Below are positions 24,224-35,457 of a stretch of 64,000 bases of DNA, piece by piece. Below the pieces are notes generated by a model. The model ran no database searches. It saw nothing but the letters and a program-made list of their open reading frames with translations, and was not told the origin of the DNA. The first letter of the stretch is position 1. Every line of letters begins with the position of its first letter. A program made the position numbers and the translations under genes. Origin of the DNA: Acanthopleura granulata. Lineage: Eukaryota; Mollusca; Polyplacophora; Chitonida; Chitonidae. Location: contig JABBOT010000016.1 of the NCBI GenBank assembly GCA_016165875.1, forward strand, positions 8,700,946 through 8,764,945. Direction: 5' to 3'.

Positions 24224-24348
24224 GCAAGTTTGCCAAAGTTATGAGCTATTTCAGAATTGCACGTCTCAGGGCAAACATTATAACCATAGATTCAAGTGGA
24301 AAGTATTTTTTTCTCCAGCTCTTGAGTTGTATCGAGGAAGAGCAACAG
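24224..24348 (+). CDS. Candidate exon, open in the phase left by the CARD exon
   Basis: Acceptor atgtctcccatag and donor gtgaaa bound 125 nt that are open when entered in phase 2 (begins QVCQSYELFQNCT). Another frame is also open (GKFAKVMSYFRIARLR). No domain is recognised, and the short terminal exon at 21673 is an equally good continuation. It may be no exon at all. Confidence 0.25.
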
Positions 24349-24544
24349 GTGAAATCTTTTAACACATTTAATGTGACATTTCAGAAACCAAGAGGGTAAT
24401 CTAAACTGTCACTTTTCATGACCTATTTCAGGACTGTGTGTTGTGAGACAAAGAAAAAGGAGGGTAGTGACCAGTGACAATGTTGAGGACCTGGAATGTG
24501 GCCACTGACAGTGTTGAATCTGAAGGTGTCCGTTGGCAATGTTG

Positions 24545-24785
24545 AAGAAGGTTACAGGTTAGAGCAAAGAAACAGCACTGGTCGGCCCAGTGTCAGTATC
24601 ATGTGACGCAGGGTGTCATGTCTGGTGTTCTCCGTGCAATGCTCCAGTGAGACAGGACTTTGGCATCATGGACTCACCCTGTCACAAGGAGAAACAGCAT
24701 ATCTCAGGACTCCTCCTCATCATAGACTGAAAAATGGTTGAGGCTAAAATTCAAGCATACATTCATACATATATCCAGAGGATCA
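24545..24785 (+). mobile_element. SINE-B copy, 5'-truncated
   Basis: Starts aggttagagcaaagaaacag; has cggcccagtgtcagtatcat, gggtgtcatgtctggtg, catggactcaccctgtcaca, actgaaaaatggttgagg and a catacat tail. Confidence 0.7.
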
Positions 24786-24789
24786 TTGT

Positions 24790-25735
24790 AGCATGATATA
24801 TTTTTGGAGTAACTTTCCTCCTATATCATACAGTACTGATGCACAACATGGGGGATTGCCAACAGGCCTCATCATTACATTGTGCAATACCATCGTGCTT
24901 TTTGTTTTTGTCTCTTTGTCTTGTCCGTAGTTGATGTACATATGATGTACACTGTTCTGATTTTAGAAGAAATTTTTAATATATTGTTTCTAGCTTTTTG
25001 ATTTAAAGGCTACATGAAACAGAACACCAAAATGAAATGTATATTTTTGAGACATGTTTTATATCTCTTAATAACCCCTCTGTTTTATGCATAAGTTTCC
25101 TCAGTGACCAAATATGACATTGTCAGTGAACTTACTGAGAATGGAGGTTTTATGGTCCAAGAAGAAATAAAGCAGAGAAGCTTTTTTTCACTTTTATATG
25201 TTAATTAGGACACATTCAAAGTTGCATATTATAGAGAAAAAAATAAGGTTTTATGTAAGGCTTAATATTTCTAATGCTTAGTAGTAGTTCTACTTACTGC
25301 CTAAACTGTGATACTCTTGATTAAGCGTTAATATCTCATATCACTTATATTATTCGTTGTTTTATGATTTAGATATATTTTAGAAATTGTTAGTGTTGTA
25401 TACATTGGCCAGGTAGGCCCCATTAAGTGTGATCATTTAATGATTCGATTGGGCCTCGCGAAATAATACATTAGTTATTGTCCCTGGCAGAGTACAAGCT
25501 TGTTATTTTGTAAAATCCTGGTTGGTGGTGGAGTGGGAGCGGATGGGAGAGAGGTGACGTAGCCATGTTGCCAACAGAGTTCTTATAGTCGGCGAATATC
25601 AGGTATTAAACAACAACAACTCGCCACCTATTAACCGAACCTCCAGCAGTATGAATATTTTTTGTACCTTGCTCTGTTCAGTGATTTCACACTTGATTCC
25701 TTGTTTTCCATCACCGCCTGCATCTTAGTGAGTTT
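24790..25735. other. AT-rich intergenic or intronic DNA, nothing recognised
   Basis: No reading frame, SINE or inverted repeat that I can support. Around 25540 there is an isolated G-rich patch (ggtggtggagtgggagcgga). Confidence 0.4.
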
Positions 25736-26250
25736 CTAGGCATGTCCCATGTGGAATTCTCAGATGTTAACAGTGAGTTTCTAGCGAATCACAGATTTCT
25801 CAAAGGATTGAAGAGAGTTTCTAAACAAATCACATTGATTTCTCAAAGGGTTAAAGTGAGTTTCTGTATGAATCGCATAGAATTCTTTTCGGCATACTCA
25901 AGAATATTCCACTTACACAACGGTGGATATGGTGGGAGGAAACCGGGCTCCCTGTGCGGGGGAAGTGCACGACCTTCCACAGGTGGAATGACTTAGAGGT
26001 CTCAAATGGTTAAAGTTAGTTTCTAGACGAATCACATAGAAACCTCAAATGATTAAAGCGAGTTTCTAGACGAACCACAACTGGAATTTTCATGTGGTTA
26101 AAGTGAGTTTCTAGATGAACCACAAATACAATTCTCAGATGGTTAATGTGCATTTCTAGACGAATCACAGAGAATTCTCAGATGGTTAAAGTAAATTTCT
26201 GTTGTAGAACCACGTGTAGAACTCTGAGATGGTTAAAGTGAGTTTGTAGT
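25736..26250. repeat. Minisatellite E1, ~43-bp unit, interrupted by a SINE fragment
   Basis: Roughly eight copies of a unit with gtttctagacgaatcaca, agaattctcagatggttaaa and gtga. The same unit recurs in the array at 40110-40330. A SINE-A fragment (25885-25985) lies within it. Confidence 0.8.
25885..25985 (-). mobile_element. SINE-A fragment inside minisatellite E1
   Basis: ggcatactcaagaatattcc, acttacacaacggtggatat, ggtgggaggaaaccgggctc: reverse-complement 3' half of SINE-A. Confidence 0.65.
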
Positions 26251-26514
26251 CGTTATTTACTTCCCCGCCTCCCTCCAAATGGGGACTCATCATTTCATTT
26301 TTTGCCAGAGGCTGTCATAAAGAAGGAGATAACCATAAAATCTAGCTAAACAATGATAATCGCAAATAAAAGTTGTTCAGCCTCGCACAGCAGTTCTCTA
26401 ATAAAATATTATAATTGAAAACAAGGGATCAAGTGTCATACCCCAATCAAATAAATGAATCCAAGAAAAAGAAAAAAAAAACAAAACAAAAGAAAATATA
26501 AATAGAGTAATAAA

Positions 26515-27018
26515 AATGTATTTATTTGATTGGTGTTTTGCGCCGTACTCAAGATTATTTCACTTATACGAAGAGAGGCCTCCCTGGCTCACTCGGCTGC
26601 TATCGCAGCACAATGACCCGAAGCCTCCCACCAATGCGGTTGCTGTGAGTTCAAGACCGGCTTCCTCTCCGGCCGTACGTGGGAAGCAACCTGTCGATGG
26701 TCGTGGGTTTCCTCCCACTATAATGCTGGCCGCCGCCGTATTAGTGAAATATTCTTGAATACGACGTAAAACACAAATCAAATAAATAAATAAATAAATA
26801 AACTTATACGATGGCGGCCAGCATTATGGTGGGAGGAAACCGGACAGAATCTGGAGGAAGCCCACGATCATCGGCAGGTTGCTGTTAGATCTTCTCACGT
26901 TCGGCCGGAGAGGGAGCCAGCAAGAGTTGGACTTTCACTCACAGTGACCACATTGGTGGGAGGCTTCTGGGTCATTGCGCTGCGTTAATGTGCTAACCGA
27001 CTGAGCCACGGAGGTCCC
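26515..27018 (-). mobile_element. SINE-A copy split by a second SINE-A insertion
   Basis: Outer copy in minus orientation, in two pieces: 26515-26571 (tail, gattggtgttttgcgccgta) and 26802-27018 (gatggcggccagcattatgg through to ctgagccacggaggtccc, the tRNA-like 5' end). The pieces rejoin when the inserted copy is taken out. Confidence 0.85.
26572..26801 (+). mobile_element. SINE-A copy inserted in another SINE-A, with target duplication
   Basis: Plus-strand copy from gagaggcctccctggctcac to an aaataaata tail, flanked by the 10-bp direct repeat acttatacga (26562-26571 and 26802-26811). This is direct evidence of retrotransposition, and it defines both ends of the family. Confidence 0.88.
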
Positions 27019-27029
27019 TAATAAGAAAA

Positions 27030-28280
27030 GAAAATAATGAAATATAGTTTGGGGCCATTTTTACCATCATGTTTTCTTGTAACTTTTTGGCGGAAGATAT
27101 TTATGCATCGTTTTAGTGCCTTACTGGTAAAAGATTGTGAAATTCAATAGGAAAGTTTCTAAAAATTTACTACTCAATCATTGTGAAAGTATTCATTGAG
27201 TTTCCAGCGCAACCTGAATAACTACCATGTGTCATGGTTTGAAATCAGAGTTCGAGAAAGCTTGGAGAATACTCTTGAAAACTGATTTTGTGTATCTTTT
27301 CTGGTACCTTTATAGATGTCAGGAGTTAAGAGCACTCTGAATTAATCTTTTAAAAGCGAAAGACCACTTGAAACTGAAGTTGTGGTGAGTAAAAAACAGC
27401 ATATACCAGCTGCATCTGAAAATACATTCACTGATTTTTTTACCCCAAATTAAAATCACTTCAGTGTTTTGATTGTGCGATGAACTATATGAACCATATT
27501 GAACAGGTTGAGGAACGATGACGCCACGCATCCCTCTCAGATGCTAAACAACCTGTGACTGTCAAATAGCCACGTGAAATACATATGTAGACATATACAG
27601 GTGTAGTTTACCACAGTTTTTTTTATGCTCCTTTCAGTTACCACAACTTCATTTTTGAGTGATTTTTCACTTTAATTGTTCGGACTTTTTACGTGTTTGC
27701 GAAGTGTTCATGTAAGCATATTCTGACAAAATTATCCTTCTTTGAGAAGCCCAGAAATAGGCCAACCCAATTAAATTGCGCTGAAATTTGCTGTTTAATG
27801 TGCAAAAAGATTTAGGAATTGTGGTGTTGTGAAATTCAAGAGCATCAGTACATTTGAACCAGATTGTCTTTTGGATTCAGTAGATTTGTCTTATACAGTG
27901 CATATGCTCCATATGGAACAAACATGTATCTATTTCGTCGATTTTTTCCGTCTTGTGCATTATTTGGTGTTGTGTTAATAGTGTTATGCTGTATACAGTA
28001 TGGTGCTACATGTATGTACTTTTAGGAAAAGTTAAAAGATTTATGGCAACCTAAACGATAAATTTTTAATAGACAGGTTAATTTGACGTGGAATGCTCAC
28101 AAGTCAAACTACCTGTCGATATCTGATGCAAAGTTCATTAGGTACCTGTGGAAACTGTTCAGGTATACTCCAGTTGAGAGTTAATGATCTAAGGGTCATG
28201 TGACTGCGATGACATCATTTTTAGGATGGCACAGAAAGTGACATAAATCCCAGGGCCTCAATTTCAATTTGAAGCTCGAA
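27030..28280. other. AT-rich intergenic DNA with one foldback-arm relic
   Basis: 27410-27560 resembles the left arm of the foldback at 22209 (ctgcatctgaaaatacattc, aaattaaaat, tgttttgattgtgcgatgaac). The rest shows nothing that I can identify. Confidence 0.5.
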
Positions 28281-28285
28281 GGGTA

Positions 28286-28413
28286 ATAATGCTGTATTCA
28301 GTGCCAGTGTGCTCAAATGGCTGTAATGCTGTATTCAATGACAAATTGCTCAAATGATTGTAATGATGTATTCAATGAAAAATTGATCAAATGGCTTTTA
28401 AATGCTGTATTCA
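28286..28413. repeat. Short tandem repeat, ~45-bp unit x3
   Basis: Three imperfect copies of the words tgctgtattcaatgacaaatt and gctcaaatggctgtaa. Confidence 0.7.
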
Positions 28414-28628
28414 CCATTGCGGATATCATTGAGGACAAATTACCTGGTAAGACCTTCCTTTGAATACATTATGCACTTAGAAATGTTTTGTTTTGCATAA
28501 GTCGTGTGCCATTACCGGCAGATGTAATATGATATATATGTAGGGGGTGAGTTTCAGAAGCCTGTGCTGGCTTTTTTTGGTACCATTTACATAAATGACT
28601 GAAAATGGTCTCCAAAAGAGCAGCAGGG

Positions 28629-28797
28629 AGTGTGAACATACTAACTATTGGGAGCCGACCCCCAAGGGAGGTCGCCAACCCGTGTTCCAGCCCAGAGCAC
28701 CTGGCAGGCCGTTCGTTTGTGTAGGTAGGAGCGCGTTCACGTTCATAGAAAATTGGCAATTATTCATGTAGGCCGGAGCTCAAGGGGGTTTTCGCCT
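28629..28797 (+). repeat. Left terminal inverted repeat of element 1
   Basis: agtgtgaacatactaactat, caagggaggtcgccaacccg, gcacctggcaggccgttcg, aattggcaattattcatgta, ggccggagctcaag: pairs in reverse complement, in order, with 37616-37461. Confidence 0.85.
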
Positions 28798-28799
28798 TT

Positions 28800-29014
28800 A
28801 AAGATACTGCTTAGATAAAACAATATATCGCAACATAGAGGTTTTATACGAACGTGAAAACGACCGCCGCGTGGAACAACTTCTCGAGGTTGGCTACCAC
28901 GTCATGAAAATCGAATACCATAAAAAATGGATTATTATGAAAAGACCGACCTCTGGCAAGTTTAAGGTTTACTACAGCACCGGCGAAGATTTGCATATAT
29001 GGAGCAAAAAGTGA
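28800..29014 (+). pseudogene. Small basic ORF next to the left repeat of element 1
   Basis: An open run of about 65 codons after a TAA, with no ATG at its start, ending in TGA at 29014. It is rich in Lys/Tyr/Trp with alternating charged residues (for example VEQLLEVGYHVMKIEY). No match recognised. An element gene fragment is the likeliest explanation. Confidence 0.35.
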
Positions 29015-29093
29015 CAGCCCACCACCCACGTCGGCCCAGGGAGGCTCCTTTAGAGATACACAATGTCTAGTGTATACTGTATTGAACTGCAAC

Positions 29094-29276
29094 ATGAAGA
29101 ATTATAATAAATGTGCATGGTTGAAAGTGGGTGAGCTAAAGATCTGCGGAAGAAGTTGTCTGGGGGAGTACTGTAAAGTCCAAATAGTCAAAATCCGGAA
29201 GCGGGATGAATACAACCTGTGTGAGGGATGTGCAGAGGTTTGGACGTATTACCGGCGTGTATTGTGCGCAGCGTAA
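29094..29276 (+). pseudogene. Cys-rich small protein, left copy (element 1)
   Basis: ATG at 29094 opens a short Cys-rich frame with the motif LKVGELKICGRSCLGEYC, which recurs at the right end of this element and in element 2. CxxxC and CxxC spacing suggests a zinc-binding fold. The downstream part appears in other frames (PCRVCG near 29313), so the gene is frameshifted. Function unknown. Confidence 0.55.
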
Positions 29277-29558
29277 TTACCAGATGAGGCACGAGGCACA
29301 GCCATACATCCCATGTCGGGTATGTGGAGCGGATGTCGTACCACCTATGGTGTGTGTTCAGGCTCTGCAGGTAATGCAGGGCGCAACCTTCATTATCGGG
29401 CTGATATGAAGGACCGGCAGCAGTACATAGTCCAGTTGCTAGGTGTAATGAACGAGACCCCCACGCGAGAGCCCCCTTATATTCGTATATTGTCATAGTT
29501 AGAGAGCTGCTTATGTCTACATAGGTAGCAAGACTCCCATTCGAGAACTGCCTTGTAT

Positions 29559-30330
29559 TTACATACCTAGAGAACTGTTTACCTCATCTATTTTATTACT
29601 GAGGTCTGATAACCCAGGTTCGAATAGGTCATTGAGTCTAATGATTTCATCTGTCTGGTATTGTATAGCGTTGTAAAGTTTGGGTATAATAGATGCAGCT
29701 AAACCCCACTTGACCCCAAATGCGGTCACAGCTAGTAAATTGGGTAAGCGTGATGCACACATCTTATAGCCCACTTGGGAATAATACTACAAGTAAATCA
29801 AACCCCGGTATCCCACCTCTCTGTTGAAAACGTCAATTGGAAAATTTTTTAATGAACTCCGGTCCAGTTTCTTCCCCTCCCTGTTGTACTATCTCTTCTT
29901 TGGTTTTATTATCTAATGAAATCGAGTTATGCGCTGTACCTACTCGAATCTGCCGTTTCATTTCTTTGTATTTCTCGACTTCACCGAGTATTAACAGAAA
30001 CTCGGCATCCAAAATGTTACAGTTAATCAGCGCTGCAGAGACGTGGTCTGAGATCGTATTAAGTTCACTCTCAGCCAGTAAGTGAATTTCATTGTGTTTC
30101 TTAATTTTGAGGGACAGGGGCCGGCTTACAAATTTACCCACCCCACTGAGAAGGCCACAGACTAAGGCCACCCCTTCCATGTCTATATCTATAGGCGTCA
30201 CAATTATCGTGGACAACACATTAACTCCGACCTCGCCCAGGCCCATACTTACCGTAGTCACGGTATCAATACAATCAACTGCGTTGACTAAAATGGTATT
30301 TTTGCATAAAGCAGCTCTGGCATTTCTCAC
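29559..30330 (-). pseudogene. Element 1 membrane-associated protein (hypothetical)
   Basis: The main frame, 29833-30330, has two hydrophobic stretches near its start (residues about 25-75), then a charged helical half. Its first codon is GTG, not ATG. A second frame, 29559-29774, continues on the same strand with a further hydrophobic stretch. It belongs to the leftward gene set of the element; no named family is recognised. Confidence 0.45.
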
Positions 30331-30371
30331 TTTCTAACTCTTTTTTTCAAGGTCCTAATATGTTGAAACCT

Positions 30372-30797
30372 CTACTCGTGCGGATCTTCAGTCGGAGGGG
30401 GGTTAGCAAATGGATCTAATGGTGGATATAGTTGCGCCGTTATAATGTTTAATTCTAAATCCGATATGAGTTCTGCACTTATTCGTAATTGCTTCAGCCG
30501 AATGCAATGCTCTAGATTTATTTCATCTCGCAACGCAGCGAGGCCAACCAAGCATGGGCCACCTTCCTCCTCGAGAAATCTGAAGGGTTTATCCAGGCAG
30601 GCGTAGAACGCGTGAACGACACCATTCGGACTCATGTTTCCTCCTAGAAGAGGCACAGACCGGCACAGTATCGTAGGCACGACATTTGAAGCGCAGAAGC
30701 AGTTCTTAGCTAATGTTGAAGACGCCATAGGAAGACCTGTTGACCGTCCCTCGGCCACAGAGCGGTACCAGAACGTCCTGAGGTACGCCAGCTCCAT
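30372..30797 (-). pseudogene. Element 1 hypothetical protein
   Basis: Starts at an ATG. The first half (to about residue 50) may be out of frame; from MSPNGVVHAFYACLD on it reads as a compact acidic protein ending in a Pro-rich tail (YPPLDPFANPPPTEDPHE). It lies upstream of the membrane protein on the same strand. Function unknown. Confidence 0.4.
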
Positions 30798-30944
30798 GGT
30801 GGATGATGCGTTTGTCGTGGGTCTATACAGTGAGTGCCGACTCCAACGCCAACTCCACTAGTGAAGAATTCACTGAGAGAGGACGACGAAGAAAAATTGG
30901 CGTTAGTCATACTTAGCGTCGCCCTCCGGCTTTCACTGGTTTCG

Positions 30945-31223
30945 TTACCCTATATGTGGCCAAACGGCCTCGTAAATGATTCCAACTATGGCGAAAACCA
31001 GAGCCCAAGTATTTTCGGCAATCGAGCTCACGACCTTGCCTAATGTGATGAGGAGCCAAGAGAGGATGCTGCCTATGATACCAGGAAGCGCTTCAGCGGC
31101 TTTACCGGCGAGCTTAGCTAGAAGCCTACCCAGGGCTCGCAGGTCCTTTTTTACCCATTCCTTAACGCCACCCGTTGACGGAGTTGGTGGGGTTGGTACC
31201 GCGTCACCGACTAGCGCAAGCAC
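30945..31223 (-). pseudogene. Element 1 small hydrophobic protein
   Basis: A Pro/Thr-rich lead, a Lys/Ala-rich amphipathic stretch (LGRLLAKLAGKAAEALPG), then two hydrophobic segments (about residues 48-66 and 71-88). Begins with GTG. Probably membrane-active, perhaps a virion or lysis-type small protein; this is inference from composition only. Confidence 0.45.
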
Positions 31224-31519
31224 CAGGGTCGGCGCGAGGCGGCGTCGAAGCAGGCCACTCTTTCATCCTTAAGAGCTTGCATTCCTTCTGCAATGCGGTG
31301 CCTTGAAATCTCATCGGAGCCTCATCAAGTCGCTTTTTCTTCAAAGGAATTTCGTTGTCCAGTGCAGTTCTTCCAGCCAGGTTGTTTGTGGGCTCCCCAG
31401 TCAACAACCCCAAGTCCATCCCCGATCACCACGGCTCCACCACGACCACTCCCTGTTGTCGATAGTTTGTATGGCTTACCTGTACTTTTGTTGATAGTCT
31501 CAAAGTTGCTATGAGCCAC
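31204..31519 (-). pseudogene. Element 1 minus-strand coding remnant
   Basis: Two overlapping minus-strand frames (31325-31519 and 31204-31419) with Gly-rich and basic stretches (KKKRL) appear to be one gene broken by a frameshift. Too short and broken to identify. Confidence 0.3.
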
Positions 31520-31582
31520 AATTCGTGGTTCATTGTTTCGAAGTGAAATTAGAAATTAGAATAATGTCTCCCTACAGGGGGG

Positions 31583-31780
31583 TCACACCGTCGCATTTCT
31601 CCATGGCATCATGATTGCCATGTATGGTTTTCCGTGTGAGCTCACGTGCAAGTGATTGTGTGTTTCCCTCTTTGGCTGCCATACGGTCACCCTTGAAGAG
31701 AATGAGATCTCTTGTGTCCCCTCGTCGTCTCGTTCATCAATATCAAGATCACCGACAAGGTCCAACCTGAAATCCGCCAC
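31583..31780 (-). pseudogene. Element 1 acidic N-terminal protein, divergent from the capsid-like gene
   Basis: Begins at a GTG with an acidic lead (ADFRLDLVGDLDIDERDDE). Element 2 has a protein in the same place and orientation that begins MADFDFDNPTFDHDD. Both read away from the capsid-like gene, so the ~50-80 bp between them is probably a shared promoter. Confidence 0.45.
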
Positions 31781-31826
31781 CGTTGATATATTATATTGAA
31801 GATATGATATAGTCGCCCATTACTTC

Positions 31827-33016
31827 ATGACATCAAGAGGAAAAATTCGTAGTCAATACGGACGAAAGCTAAATTCGAACCCCAAACTCCGTGGACCGTT
31901 GGGGCCAAAGGCGTCATCACAAATAACCCGAGTAAGATGGACCAGAACCAACAGCTTCTTGTTCGCTTCCCAAACCTCAGCTCTCATTGTCCCTGGGACC
32001 GCGAGACTTGCTTGTACCTTCTCCGAGACCTCGACCGACACTGACCAAACAGTGGTCCAAAACCTCGGCCGTGCTGTGTTAAAGAAGACCTCGGTTAAGA
32101 TCAGCAGTAATGAGGTGATGTCGAGCGATGACAGCAACGTCTACCACTGTTACATGTACCTTTGAAGGACGGCCCAGGAGAGAGATTGCCCAGTACCTTC
32201 GGCCGGCCGAAGTGCTACCAATATTCGCCTTGGTGTAGTGGAAGACGCAACCATTGCCACTGACACTGCTATCGCAGATGCCTATGGCAACCTCTACTAC
32301 GTCCTCCTTGACTTTGACCTGCTGGATATGTTATTCTACCAATCGGCCCTGGGGGAGAGGTTCGAATGCGAGCGAACTTTCAACGACTACAGCCGCGTAA
32401 TCTGGGTCACGGGGGACGCTGCTGCCGGTCACACCATCGAGGACATCAACCTCGAGTACGACATGGTCACCCAGTCCGAGCTCGCTCGGACGATCCATAA
32501 CCAGTACTCTGACACCGCAAAATCAGCCGTGACAAGAAGCGATACCCTGTGGAACATCAACCTCAACGTACCCGCCCGCAGTAGGAAAGGCATTTTGATG
32601 CTCTTCGAGGACGTAGCCACTGCCTTCGACCGGGTCACCGAGGCTTTCTACAACCCCAAAATAACCAAGGTGGAGGTGACAATCGAAGGTGTCCCCAACC
32701 AGCTGTACAGCCAAGGCTTGTGTGCCTACCAGCAGTGGGATGAGACAAGGAAGCGCCATCCCGAGGTGGCCATGGTAGCCGAAGACCTAGCGCTGGCGGA
32801 CTTGTCCCTTGACGACTTCTTAACCACCAAGTACGACCTGTGGCTTGACCTCTGCTCCACAGGGGACGACCAGCTACACGACAACGCCAGTGAGCTGGTG
32901 ACCATTCAAATGACGAAAAGGTAGAGGTGGCGGGCGCTTTAAACATCTACCTCTACGTGGTCATGGATGTCCAGCTTTATATTGAAGATATCAGGTTCGT
33001 CAGCGCAGTCTACTGA
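31827..33016 (+). pseudogene. Element 1 major-capsid-like protein remnant
   Basis: Colinear with the element 2 reading frames at 50661-51915. Frames: 31827-32165 (ends at a stop), 32238-32924, and a last piece in another frame to a stop at 33016. Conserved points include VPGTARLACTF, NEVMSSDDSNVYHCY, NVPARSRKGILMLFED and VTIEGVPNQLYSQG. I take it for the double-jelly-roll major capsid protein of Polinton-like elements because of its size, its beta-rich look and its place just before the packaging ATPase. At least two frameshifts make it non-functional. Confidence 0.6.
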
Positions 33017-33580
33017 CAGAATTCTCCCAAAGGATTCCCATCCGGCTGTCATCTGCGGGCAGACCGGATGTAGGAAAACAGTGTTTATTCTCGACCTGTG
33101 AAGCGGTTCCCTACCGCGGTGTGTTCCAGCAAATCGTGATTCTGTGCCCCACAGCGAAGTGCAACAAAGCTTACCAATCGCGCCGGTGGATTTGGGACAA
33201 ATCCGATATCTACGTTATCGATCCGGGCGAGAGACTGCATGACTACCTTAGAGCCCTCTACTCCCTGTTCCAAGGCGGGCGAAACCTATACATCATTGAT
33301 GACTTTCGGCTTCGAAGGTGCTGACCAAAAAGAGAGACATGCTGTCTGCGCTGGCCTTCTCCGGCGGACACGTACAGCAAAGCGGTTGGGTGCTCACCCA
33401 GAAATATAACTCAGTCCTGAAGGATATACCCGAGAACACGCGCTGGGTCGCCTTGTTTCACAGCAAAGATAGGGACATGTTTGAAGAATGCCTACAAGAA
33501 AATGATATAATCCTAACCAGAGAAGAATGCGCCGCATTGCGAAGCACGTTGCAGAGACCGACTATTCTAAGCTAATATTG
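33017..33580 (+). pseudogene. Element 1 FtsK/A32-like packaging ATPase remnant
   Basis: P-loop at 33057-33080 reads GQTGCRKT, where the family has Gly at the Arg position. A stop follows closely, then another frame carries IVILCPTAKCNK and NLYIIDD (Walker B-like, 33280-33302), then a third frame carries SALAFSGGHVQQSGWVLTQKY (sensor-like Q region). The order P-loop, Walker B, Q motif is that of the genome-packaging ATPases. At least two frameshifts plus the P-loop change. Confidence 0.65.
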
Positions 33581-33689
33581 AAGACTGATCGGCTGACTAA
33601 GTACATCGTGCTGTAACACTGATAATCAGTTGTTAAGCACTGATAATCAATTTTGTATTAAACTTTGAACAATAGGATACTGTCCTACC

Positions 33690-34260
33690 ATGGATTTCTA
33701 TGAAATTATCGACGAGTATATGCAGATGACCAAGGGGACACCAGTTCCTCATCCCATGGGCGGGGAAGACAAAGAGACGGATCGTGTCGCATGTCTGCAA
33801 AAACGAGAGGCTGACCGCGCTTGCTTCGGGTGGACGGTGCAGATAGTAACTGGGAAAAGGCTTTACTCCCGAGACAATAGACTGTATGGACGACAAAGCC
33901 ACTGAAAGACTCTACAACCGGTACGAGATGCAGCTTGGTAAGACTGTTACAGCGCTGTCCATGTACTCGGAGTTGGCGGGACTGTTCCTGCCAATTCCTC
34001 CAGAAAATCTACCAAAACTTGATGAACACGCCCTCATCAGTACCATATGTGAGCTGTACCACAGGTTGGGCATGTACTTCGCTTCTTTTGCAACAGCTTT
34101 CACTACCATGAAGCATCTTCGATTTGGACATGCATGGCCGAGAAGGTGACGACGATATCAGACAGCGCAATAGTAGCACGGGAGGCGGAGACTCCACCAA
34201 ATGAGACGTCTTCGGCTGAAGAGCGTCAAAAGAACATTAATGAAATGCCTTTGGCCGAGT
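33690..34260 (+). pseudogene. Element 1 hypothetical protein(s) between ATPase and integrase
   Basis: ATG at 33690 opens 71 codons (MDFYEIIDEYMQMTKG); an overlapping frame 33886-34149 follows (ERLYNRYEMQLGKTVTALS, mostly helical) and may be the continuation after a frameshift. A Glu/Arg-rich stretch runs on to about 34260. No family recognised. Confidence 0.4.
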
Positions 34261-34645
34261 AATGTGAAAAAGATACAAAGAAGATAACCACAGGACGAGT
34301 AGGGGCCGCGGCCAGGAAAGCAAAACAGAAAAAAATGTTGGGCGAAATCATTCCGCTAAATCACTGGTCGAGGGCGATAATAATGAGACGAGGAAAAGAA
34401 GAAATTCTGAAGGTGAGAACACCTACTCAACCTAGCATCGAAACGCAAACCAACTGGACAATATGTTACTTGGGCTCTTGGGCTAGCAGGAGTTATTTGG
34501 TGGTAGCGACACCTCGTGTCTCCAAAGGCACTCGAAGCAACACCTCGAAAGCCACTGTAGAATGTTGTTAACCAATTAGATATATGCCGAGACCCTTTCC
34601 ATGTGGAGTGAGCAACAAACATGAGTACCCCTGATCGAAACATTC

Positions 34646-35457
34646 TTGTCAATACGATTTAGCATAGTGCTGTTCTTTCTAGATCCAAAATTTGATGTTG
34701 GTGCACCAATTGCGGTTCTGCAAGCTGACCTGCTGTTTCTGCCACACGACAAGGTGGGCAAGTGCATTTATAAGTATGCCCTTACAGTGGTTGATGTCAC
34801 CAGCCGATTCAAAGCAGCTGAGCCTTTGTGCACAAAAGTGTCTAAAGAGATTGTTAATGCCCTGTGCCGTATCTGTAAGCATGGGGCCTCTGAGGTGGTC
34901 TAAACTGCTGCAGTTTGACCCCGGGTGTGAGTTCATGGGTGCAGTGAACCAGCTGCTCGCGAAGCGTGCGGACACCCATAAGGACCAAGGTGTCGTGGAG
35001 CGCTTCAACCGGACGTTGGCTTAGCGACTATACGGGCACCAATACGCCCGAGAGATGGGGCTCTGGGCGTTCTTCTGAGTGGGTGAAGCGGTTACCCGCA
35101 GTCGTGGCATCTTTGAACGGAGGTCACCCGAGTCACTGGCAAAGCGGCCTTCTGAGGCCATCAAGGCAAAAACGATGGCACAAAAGCCGTCCTCCACTGT
35201 TCCAGGCCGTCCTGCTGGCCTTTGTGAGCTAAAGCTCCCTTCTGGGGTTGACGTTCGTTCCCTGTACCTGCCCGGCGAGCTTGATTGCGATCGCCGTCGG
35301 GCAAATGATCCAGTGTGGTCCATGGGTGTGTATCGGCTCGGACGCTCCATAACGAAACCTGACGAGTTTGTGTTGTACTATCTGCAAGATGGCCCGTAGC
35401 CAGTTCCGCGAGGAACTACTGGTGGTGCCCCTCGACTCACAGCTTCCTCCGGATGGA
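34646..35457 (+). pseudogene. Element 1 retroviral-type (DDE) integrase remnant
   Basis: Core signs: LQADLLFLPHD (first Asp, about 34728), FDPGCEFMGAVNQLL (second Asp, about 34915) and DQGVVERFNRTLA (Glu, about 34995), in the spacing of rve integrases. The three lie in two frames, and stops follow the Glu. The C-terminal part (35079-35457) has the small-barrel look of Polinton integrase tails (DPVWSMGVYRLGRS). The N-terminal zinc domain is not seen. The catalytic triad residues survive but the frame does not. Confidence 0.75.

Noticed and set aside
26950..27018. A tRNA gene
   Set aside because: The tRNA-like stretch (ctgagccacggagg on the minus strand) is the 5' end of a SINE-A copy.
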